Source: JABMPJ01 sp964345005 (GTDB lineage Bacteria > Verrucomicrobiota > Kiritimatiellia > UBA8416 > JABMPJ01). Taken from it: a stretch of 64,000 nt of DNA. The notes beneath the pieces are model-generated. The model saw only the letters and a program-made list of their open reading frames with translations. It was not told where the DNA came from and searched no databases. Location: assembly GCA_964345005.1 (NCBI GenBank), contig CAYFPQ010000005.1, positions 1 to 64,000 on the forward strand, given 5' to 3'. Both the position numbers and the translations under genes were made by a program. This document shows, piece after piece, positions 55,277-61,307 of this stretch (position 1 is the stretch's first letter; each line of letters opens with the position of its first letter).

Positions 55277-56332
55277 ATGGATACGCGAGAACGCTTCACA
55301 GCGACGTTCGAGTTCAAGCCCACGGATCGCCCTCTGATGTTTTACGAGGGCGAACCGGAGGTCGATGACCGGCTCGCAAACTATTTCCAGGCAAGAAGTG
55401 CTGATGCGGTGCTGGATCATCTGAATGTCGACTTCCGGCGTTTGAGTCCAAGGTATATTGGTCCCGAAATGCCGAAGTTGCCCGATGGCCACGTTCAGGA
55501 TATCTGGGGCGTGGTCCGGGAGCCGGTTTCGAATCCCACGGGTGTGCATATGGAGGTCGTCAATTATCCGTGGGCGGAAATGGAGTCCGTCGACGAGGTG
55601 GAGGCGTATCCATGGCCTGGTCCGGATTGGTTCGACTATTCGCATTTCACCGGGAGGGCGGATGCTTACGAAGATCATGTCATCTATTTCGGGCGCCCAG
55701 GGCTGGGCTGCATGATCAACAGCGCTGGTTTCGGTAGAGGCTATGACCGCGTCCTGCTGGATATGGCCATGAAGGATGACGTTACACTGGCGTTGTTCAG
55801 AAAGCGGTTTGAGTTTGATTACGAGTTCATTCGCAGGGGACTGGAAGCGGCCGGGGGCAAGATTGATCTGTTGTTTATCGGTGAAGATCTGGGCATGCAG
55901 GCGGGATTGCTCATTGCGCCGGATTGTTGGGAGGAGCTGATCCGGCCTTACCTGAAGCAATTCATCGACCTGGGACATGCATACGGTGCCAAGGTGATGA
56001 TGCATTCCTGTGGCAGTGTGGTGAAACTCATCCCGCGCTTCATCGAGCTCGGTCTGGATTGCCTGCAAGCCGTTCAGCCGCAAGCGGATCGCATGGATCC
56101 TGAATCGATAGCGAGCGCGTTCGGGGGCAGGCTTGTATTCTGTGGGACAATGGATATTCAGAACACGCTGCCCAACAGTAGTGTCGAAGAAGTCTGTAGC
56201 GAAGTTCGTCGCCGCAAGCGTGCGTTCAGTGAATGCGGCGGGTTCGTTCTTGGTCCTTGTCACAACATCCAGACTGACGCACCATTGGCGAACGTCGTGG
56301 CGATGTATAGAGAAGGAGCCGTGTGCGAATGA
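55277..56332 (+). CDS. URO-D-fold protein with complete HxC...C metal triad
   Basis: 351 residues, starting the base after the previous stop. MMHSCGSV gives the His-x-Cys pair and VLGPCHNIQTDAPLANV supplies the third cysteine, so this member has all zinc ligands known from MtaA/MtbA-type methyltransferases. The FCGTMDIQ strand is present in place of GGxD. It is very close in plan to the 4406 protein, in which the third cysteine is serine. It overlaps the kinase-phosphatase fusion gene by 4 bases. Tandem pairing with a motif-less paralogue is notable. The substrate is unknown. Confidence 0.82.
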   Translation: MDTRERFTATFEFKPTDRPLMFYEGEPEVDDRLANYFQARSADAVLDHLNVDFRRLSPRYIGPEMPKLPDGHVQDIWGVVREPVSNPTGVHMEVVNYPWAEMESVDEVEAYPWPGPDWFDYSHFTGRADAYEDHVIYFGRPGLGCMINSAGFGRGYDRVLLDMAMKDDVTLALFRKRFEFDYEFIRRGLEAAGGKIDLLFIGEDLGMQAGLLIAPDCWEELIRPYLKQFIDLGHAYGAKVMMHSCGSVVKLIPRFIELGLDCLQAVQPQADRMDPESIASAFGGRLVFCGTMDIQNTLPNSSVEEVCSEVRRRKRAFSECGGFVLGPCHNIQTDAPLANVVAMYREGAVCE

Positions 56333-58245
56333 GTGTGAAACCAGGGAACCCTGATTGGTTGGAGAAGGCGCTTGCCCATGTGAGCGAAACCCGTGTTGCG
56401 GTGTTCGGTGATTTCTGTCTGGATTCGTATTGGTTGATTGATACCGACGACAGTGAGCTGTCCGTGGAGACCGGTCTGCCGTTGCGCCGCGTTCGTGAGC
56501 AGCGCTACAGCCTTGGTGGCGCGGCCAATGTGGTCGCCAACCTGGCGGCATTGGGCGTCGAGACCATCAAGGCAGCCGGGTTGATAGGTGATGACCTGTA
56601 CGGCGGTCAGATGCAGCGTATGCTTCACGACTTGGGTGTGGATACCTCCGGCCTGCTGACGAGTCAGCGCGATTGGCAGACGATGGCATTCGGCAAGCCC
56701 TGCATCGGCGACGAGGAGCAGAATCGCGTAGATTTCGGCGGGTTCAATGAGATCGCCAAGGATTCCATCCGCGCTCTAATGGATGTGTTGGATCGCATTG
56801 CCGACGAGGTCGATATCGTTATCCTGAACCAGCAGGTACCCGCTGGTGTTTCTCCGCCGGAGGCGATCGAGCAGATCAACAGCGTTATTGCTCGCCATCC
56901 GAAGTGCCATTTCATTGTCGATTCACGGCATCGTCCCGAGCTTTACGAAGGGGCGATGCTGAAGATTAACGCTCACGAGGCCGCTTCCTTTATCGGTCAG
57001 CCACGAGATCTTGACGAGCGGGTCACGGCTGAGGAGTCTCGTCAGTATGCGGAAGCGATCCAGCGGAAGACGAACCGGACCATATTTGTGACCCGTGGGG
57101 AGAACGGTATTGTTGTGGCGGATTCATCCGGCATTCGTGAGGTGCCCGGCATACAGGTTATCGAGCGCGTTGACCCGGTGGGTGCAGGCGATACGACCGT
57201 TGCAGCACTGGCGGCTGCACTTGGCTCGGGAGGGGATAGCCTTGATGCGGCAAAGCTGGCCAACATTGCTGCGTCCATCATTGTCCGTAAGATCCAGACA
57301 ACGGGTACCGCGACGCCTGAGGAGATTCGCGCCATCGGCCCCGATCCGGATTATGTATATTTCCCGGAATTGGCCGACGATCCTCGACGCGCGAAGCATT
57401 TGGATGGCAGTGAGCTGGAAATTGTTCGTGAACTGCCGGCGGAACTGAATCTCCGACACGCGATCTTCGACCACGACGGCACCATTTCCACGCTGCGTCA
57501 GGGGTGGGAGCAGATCATGGAACCGGTCATGATTCGTGCCATCCTTGGTCCGCGGTATGAAGACGCCGACGAGGTCCTGTATCACAAGGTCGTAGACCAT
57601 TCCCGTCGCTTCATTGACAAGACCACCGGAATCCAGACGTTGGTGCAGATGCAGGGCTTGATTGAACTCGTTCGTCAGTTCGGTTGTGTTCCAGACGATA
57701 AGATTCTCGATATGCACGGTTACAAGGCCATCTATAACAAGGCATTGTTGGAGATGGTCGACGAGCGGGTGGGGAAGCTTAACCGCGGTGAGCTGGCTCC
57801 GGAGGATTTTCAGATCAAGAATGCCCGCCTGTTGTTGGAGAGGCTGCATGCCAAGGGCGTCAAGTTGTACCTTGCCAGTGGAACGGACGAAGCCGACGTG
57901 ATTGCCGAAGCAGAGGCCCTGGGGTATGCCGACCTGTTCGAGGAGCGAATCTATGGCGCCGTGGGTGATATCAAGGTGGAAGCCAAGCGGGTGGTTTTGG
58001 AGCGCATCATTCGCGACAACAATCTGAGCGGCGAGGAATTCGTGACGCTCGGTGATGGCCCCGTGGAAATGCGTGAGTGTCGCAGGCGTGGGGGCGTCGC
58101 CGTAGGAATTGCCAGCGATGAGGTGCGGCGATTCGGGATCGATCCAGCCAAGCGTGAACGTTTGATCCGCGCCGGCGCCAACTTGATTGTGCCCGACTTC
58201 AGCCAGCTCGACAGGCTGTTGGATGCGCTTGGGTTAGGGACGTGA
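56329..58245 (+). CDS. Fusion of RfaE/HldE-like PfkB kinase and HAD phosphatase
   Basis: 638 residues. Residues about 20-335 are a ribokinase-fold kinase of the RfaE/HldE type: VAVFGDFCLDSYW, SLGGAANVVANLAALG and the catalytic Asp288 in DPVGAGDTTVAAL. Residues about 375-635 are a HAD phosphatase: motif I FDHDGTIS (Asp381, Asp383), a helical cap, the motif II region LYLASGTDEAD, and motif IV LGDGPVEMRE (Asp576). HldE normally couples the kinase to a nucleotidyltransferase, not to a phosphatase. The ATG overlaps the previous stop; a GTG 6 bases earlier is an alternative with better spacing to AAGGAG. It may phosphorylate one position of a sugar and remove phosphate from another, as in the heptose pathway, but this is inference. 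Confidence 0.85.
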   Translation: MSVKPGNPDWLEKALAHVSETRVAVFGDFCLDSYWLIDTDDSELSVETGLPLRRVREQRYSLGGAANVVANLAALGVETIKAAGLIGDDLYGGQMQRMLHDLGVDTSGLLTSQRDWQTMAFGKPCIGDEEQNRVDFGGFNEIAKDSIRALMDVLDRIADEVDIVILNQQVPAGVSPPEAIEQINSVIARHPKCHFIVDSRHRPELYEGAMLKINAHEAASFIGQPRDLDERVTAEESRQYAEAIQRKTNRTIFVTRGENGIVVADSSGIREVPGIQVIERVDPVGAGDTTVAALAAALGSGGDSLDAAKLANIAASIIVRKIQTTGTATPEEIRAIGPDPDYVYFPELADDPRRAKHLDGSELEIVRELPAELNLRHAIFDHDGTISTLRQGWEQIMEPVMIRAILGPRYEDADEVLYHKVVDHSRRFIDKTTGIQTLVQMQGLIELVRQFGCVPDDKILDMHGYKAIYNKALLEMVDERVGKLNRGELAPEDFQIKNARLLLERLHAKGVKLYLASGTDEADVIAEAEALGYADLFEERIYGAVGDIKVEAKRVVLERIIRDNNLSGEEFVTLGDGPVEMRECRRRGGVAVGIASDEVRRFGIDPAKRERLIRAGANLIVPDFSQLDRLLDALGLGT

Positions 58246-58310
58246 CGGAGCCCCAATCGCGGGCCCGCTCACCGCGCGCATCTGTGGATTGAGGATCATT
58301 GACTTGCAGA

Positions 58311-59165
58311 TCACTTCTCTTGGCCGGGCCTCCGTATCTCGCCGGATGGGTACTGGAATCCGTCTGGAAGTGATGTGTTGAGCCTATTCCAGGGCATCTT
58401 GTTCAGGTAGTCCAGGAATGCGCCGCTCAGCGTTTCGTTCTCGAGTGGTTCCGGCAATTGCGGTTGAAGGGGGGGAAGATGTCCTTCACTTTCAAGGAGC
58501 TGTAGCCTGACCGGGCCGGCGACCTTGTAGGGGGCTACCGTGTTGACGCTTTCCAGTCCTTTGCGTACACCTTCTTGAATTCGCTTGCAGGCCGTGGCCG
58601 GAACCAGTGACACGGCCTGATAAGCTCCCAGCGACTCTTTGACTACGGCGATTTCGATATCGGGAATCTTCGCCTGCACTTCTGCGGTCAGCTTGTCATC
58701 CCCGCTAACGAAGACCGCCGGCACGCCGAGATCCCCTGCCAAGGCAGCCGCCATGGAGGCTTCGCTCATGGTGATGGCACCATCATTCACTTCCCACTTG
58801 GAGTGAGGGCACACCGCATTCTCGGTTTCGCCCATGGCATGCATGCCGACAAGAACGAGTGCGTTAAAAGACTCATCAAGCAGTGGCAGCCAATGCGGGC
58901 CGCTACAGTTTCGCCCATGAATGATGCGGCAGCGGGGGTCGAGCTCCTCGAAAAGGATATTGTATCCACTTCCGTGGCTGTCGTTCACCAACACCTCTGT
59001 GGCACCGGCATCAAACGCCCCCCTCACCGCTGCATTAATCTCGTTGGTCAGGAGTCGGTACATGCGTCGGCAATGCTCTAGGTTCTCCTGTGACTTGCTC
59101 TTGAAGTCCTGGTAGAAGCAGAAACCTGCGCAGCCCTCAACGTCTGTTTGGATATATACCTTCAT
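58311..59165 (-). CDS. M55-family D-aminopeptidase (DppA-like)
   Basis: 284 residues from the ATG at 59165 (AGAGGG upstream); the open frame continues 100 codons further with no family match. MKVYIQTDVEGCAGF gives the zinc ligands Asp8 and Glu10 of DppA. NDSHGSGYN, IHGRNCSGPHW and VGMHAMGE carry the following conserved histidines. DppA enzymes release D-alanine from D-peptides and form a decameric ring. Relatives occur in peptidoglycan recycling and in sugar/peptide clusters. It is convergent with the kinase-phosphatase gene. No signal peptide, so cytoplasmic. Confidence 0.88.
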   Translation of the reverse strand: MKVYIQTDVEGCAGFCFYQDFKSKSQENLEHCRRMYRLLTNEINAAVRGAFDAGATEVLVNDSHGSGYNILFEELDPRCRIIHGRNCSGPHWLPLLDESFNALVLVGMHAMGETENAVCPHSKWEVNDGAITMSEASMAAALAGDLGVPAVFVSGDDKLTAEVQAKIPDIEIAVVKESLGAYQAVSLVPATACKRIQEGVRKGLESVNTVAPYKVAGPVRLQLLESEGHLPPLQPQLPEPLENETLSGAFLDYLNKMPWNRLNTSLPDGFQYPSGEIRRPGQEK

Positions 59166-59302
59166 GTCCCTCTGTCCTGTTTTACGGGGCGTTACCTTGC
59201 GGGTGTCAGTTGACCTTTCTGCCGAATGCGAAGTCGTCGCCGGGATTCTTGCTGTTCGGGAACAGATGTTTTCAGTCTTCTGCTCGTTCTTCAAGCATAA
59301 GT

Positions 59303-59581
59303 TCAGAGGGCAACGGGACGAAAAAAGGCGGCGAAGTGGACTTCTTTGGCATACTCCATCACGTTCATAAGCCCTTCCTGTTGCCACATCTTGAAAAACT
59401 TGTGGCCGCGCATGTAGGCGTAGGCCCGCTCCGCTCCCATTGTGCTCGATCTCAACCTGTTCCATGTCGCGATGGGATCTTGCTCGGCTACACCGTCTGG
59501 TGGACCATCCGCTTCGACATGGCGTTCCGGTTGCCCGCTGAGCTCCGGTAACGTTGATGCAGCCGCTTTACCTTGTGCGGG
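59303..59581 (-). pseudogene. Possible coding remnant in the gap before hipT
   Basis: The 440-base gap 59166-59605 has one minus-strand frame of 93 codons that reads like protein, ending in ERAYAYMRGHKFFKMW, then QQEGLMNVMEYAKEVHFAAF and FRPVAL. The only ATG (59440) would give 45 residues and has no Shine-Dalgarno sequence, and no start is seen for the longer frame. I do not recognise it. It may be the 3' remnant of a gene lost when neighbouring DNA rearranged. The rest of the gap shows nothing. Confidence 0.28.
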
Positions 59582-59605
59582 TTAGACTCCCGGATGCCCT
59601 AACCA

Positions 59606-60514
59606 TTAGCCATAGATGCGGTTCCAGCGTGTTTCTACGATCTGGAGCATCGTCTCTTGGTCTTCTGCAGGAAGATAGGAGTCGGGGATGTCCGCCAAGG
59701 CGATGGAGCGAGTGGCTTCGAGGCGCGCCTCGATGTCTGCGAGAGCGCTTGACGGAATTACCAGTCTTTCGGCGAGGGCTCTGAAATCCTTCCTTCTGAT
59801 GTTGTTCCTTTTTCCGTTGACGGTCAGGGCGGTTTCGTCTTCACGAGGGATCAGCAGCCGCGAGCAGACCATGTCATAGGCTGGCGAAAGGCGCAGCAAC
59901 CCGTCGTCGTCCTCCAGGACTGAATAGTTCTTCAGATGTGCGTCGCCGTTGCCCAGCAGGAAGGAGAGAAGAACGCGCTCGAAGAAGAGCTGTGAATCCA
60001 AACCGGGGAATCGAGACACCTCTCTCAGGCGTCTTCCGAGTTTCTCATGTGATCCCGAGTACTTGTCCTGCCCAAGAATCTGGGCAAAATCTTCGCAGCG
60101 TCGCTTCTCATCGGTGGGAGTTCGGTCAAACCTTCGAATGACATAGGCCCATGTTGCATCTGCAAGCAGAAACAGGCCGTGCGGAGGTACCTCGATCCCT
60201 AGCTGTGCGGCAATGTTCATGCAGAGATTCTCGTTCTCTGGAAGGTTACGGAACGTCTGAGTCTGTGGTTTCAGGATGTAGCGTCCCTCCGACTCGACGG
60301 CCACCAGTTGTCTGCCGTGTCGTACAACGGACAGTTTGGGTTGAACGCCGGAGATCGACATCTTTCCGGCCATCTTGCCTGCTTCGGCCGCGACATCCGC
60401 AAGAGCCATCTCGATGGTTGGTGTCGCCGTGTTGCCGAACAGAGACCGAAGGCACGTAGAGTGGTAGCTCGATGCGTCATCGATCGAAAGACCGCAGATG
60501 TTGCATCGTTTCAT
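59606..60514 (-). CDS. hipT: HipT-type serine/threonine kinase toxin
   Basis: 302 residues, short for HipA (about 440), because the N-terminal domain is a separate gene, as in E. coli O127 HipBST. A CNIC...YHSTC segment opens the protein. The Gly-rich loop KMSISGVQPK has the SIS pair (Ser53, Ser55) that is autophosphorylated in HipT. YILKPQ carries the ATP lysine, GNGDAHLKNYSV is the catalytic loop and SPAYDMV the metal-binding aspartate. HipT of E. coli phosphorylates tryptophanyl-tRNA synthetase; the target here is unknown. It overlaps hipS by 4 bases and closes the three-gene operon. Confidence 0.88.
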   Translation of the reverse strand: MKRCNICGLSIDDASSYHSTCLRSLFGNTATPTIEMALADVAAEAGKMAGKMSISGVQPKLSVVRHGRQLVAVESEGRYILKPQTQTFRNLPENENLCMNIAAQLGIEVPPHGLFLLADATWAYVIRRFDRTPTDEKRRCEDFAQILGQDKYSGSHEKLGRRLREVSRFPGLDSQLFFERVLLSFLLGNGDAHLKNYSVLEDDDGLLRLSPAYDMVCSRLLIPREDETALTVNGKRNNIRRKDFRALAERLVIPSSALADIEARLEATRSIALADIPDSYLPAEDQETMLQIVETRWNRIYG

Positions 60515-60837
60515 GATATCTCCTCGACGGATACGGCTCCGATGCAGTCGCTACAAGCGCGAATCAACAATCCAAAACTGTCTTCCTCGTCAATCTTGAT
60601 CGTCCTGCAGACGATACTCTTGTACCAACCCTCAGGCAGCAGGCCTTCGAAGAATGGGAATAGAGCGTTGCTCTCGAATGGTTCCGCCTGAAGAGGCAGG
60701 GAGACCGCAATCGACTGGTTGGACTCGAGGAAAGCCGGATCGTAAGAGAACCTGAAGCCGGACTCCGTTTCCTCAATCGTGCCCGCCTGCTGCCCCTTGA
60801 AGAGCACACGTCCTTTACGCCGATTCTGCATGGTCAC
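60511..60837 (-). CDS. hipS: HipS-type small antitoxin (HipA N-terminal-domain protein)
   Basis: 108 residues matching the N-subdomain 1 of HipA, encoded alone: GRVLFKGQQAGTIEET, FSYDPAFLES, VSLPLQAEPF and LFPFFEGLLPEGW. In HipBST this small protein, not HipB, neutralises the HipT kinase. A GTG at 60837 has GGAGG 6 bases upstream and lies within the end of hipB (23-base overlap); an ATG at 60831 is the alternative. The stop overlaps the hipT start (ATGA). All three genes are thus translationally linked. Confidence 0.86.
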   Translation of the reverse strand: MTMQNRRKGRVLFKGQQAGTIEETESGFRFSYDPAFLESNQSIAVSLPLQAEPFESNALFPFFEGLLPEGWYKSIVCRTIKIDEEDSFGLLIRACSDCIGAVSVEEIS

Positions 60838-61021
60838 TCACGACCTCCAGGTGATGCCCGAATAGGGCGAGAACCTGCTCAACTTTGCCCAAACCGGGAT
60901 TGCGGCGTCCCTGCTCCAACTCTCGGATGAACCGAAGCCCCACGCCTGCGCGTGTGGCTAGCTCCTCCTGCGTCAGGCCAGCAGTCCTGCGTAGATTCGC
61001 TATCTGCTCAGGTACACTCAT
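60815..61021 (-). CDS. hipB: HipB-type XRE-family DNA-binding protein
   Basis: 68 residues from the ATG at 61021, which has GGAG 6 bases upstream; an in-frame ATG lies at 61033. One Cro/C1-type helix-turn-helix covers almost the whole protein: IANLRRTAGLTQEELATRAG, then VGLRFIRELEQGRRNP. It has a short tail (FGHHLEVVSDHAESA). In HipBST systems HipB represses the operon and boosts HipS. Four palindromes (ACCCTATAGGGT type) at 42-bp intervals lie just upstream, the nearest covering the -10 box of the likely promoter (TTGACG, 16 bases, TATAGG on the minus strand). Confidence 0.88.
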   Translation of the reverse strand: MSVPEQIANLRRTAGLTQEELATRAGVGLRFIRELEQGRRNPGLGKVEQVLALFGHHLEVVSDHAESA

Positions 61022-61046
61022 ATGGCGCTCCATGTCTTTAAGATGT

Positions 61047-61185
61047 ACCCTATAGGGTGTTGCACGCATGCGTCAACATGAAAACTAAACCCTATAAGGT
61101 TCATTACTCTGGCTTCGTGGGTCAATATGGACCTTATAGGGTATAGTTTGTCTGTCCAATACGGGACTATACCCCCTATAGGGGT
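61047..61185. promoter_or_regulatory. Phased array of four HipB-type operators with hipBST promoter
   Basis: Site 1 ACCCTATAGGGT (61047-61058), site 2 ACCCTATAAGGT (61089-61100), site 3 ACCTTATAGGGT (61131-61142), site 4 CCCCTATAGGGG (61173-61184). Centres are 42 bp apart in every case, four helical turns. On the minus strand a -35 TTGACG (61076-61071) and a -10 TATAGG (61054-61049) place site 1 directly over the promoter. All sites share TATA flanked by C- and G-runs. Confidence 0.8.
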
Positions 61186-61186
61186 T

Positions 61187-61251
61187 GTTCCTGATCGGGA
61201 ATATTTTCGATGAGGTGACTGAATGGTGGCAATATGTTCCCGATCGGGAAC
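61187..61251. promoter_or_regulatory. Second palindrome pair, GTTCCCGATCGGGAAC type
   Basis: GTTCCTGATCGGGAAT (61187-61202) and a perfect 16-bp palindrome GTTCCCGATCGGGAAC (61236-61251; 20 bp with flanking AT/AT), centres 49 bp apart. They lie between the hip operators and the E1 terminator. They may bind another regulator, as neither gene nearby explains them. Confidence 0.5.
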
Positions 61252-61255
61252 ATGA

Positions 61256-61287
61256 AAAGGCCCCGGTTCCGAAGAACCGGGGCCTTT
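61256..61287 (-). terminator. Rho-independent terminator of the E1 gene
   Basis: A perfect 13-bp GC-rich stem (AAGGCCCCGGTTC, 4-base loop, GAACCGGGGCCTT) starting 21 bases after the stop of the E1 gene. On the minus strand it is followed by TTTTC, and on the plus strand by TTTCTC, so it could also act in both directions. Confidence 0.82.
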
Positions 61288-61307
61288 CTCGTTCTGTTTC
61301 GCTTCGC

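Noticed and set aside
54065..56551. Very long antisense open frame (828 codons) opposite two URO-D-fold genes
   Set aside because: A shadow frame of high-GC coding sequence; composition is His/Arg/Ile-rich with no domain signatures. The same applies to antisense frames at 15480-17738 and 14064-15413.
61047..61252. Regularly spaced short repeats that could suggest a CRISPR array
   Set aside because: The repeats are 12-bp palindromes only, directly over a promoter of a HipB-type regulator, with no cas genes; operators explain them better.
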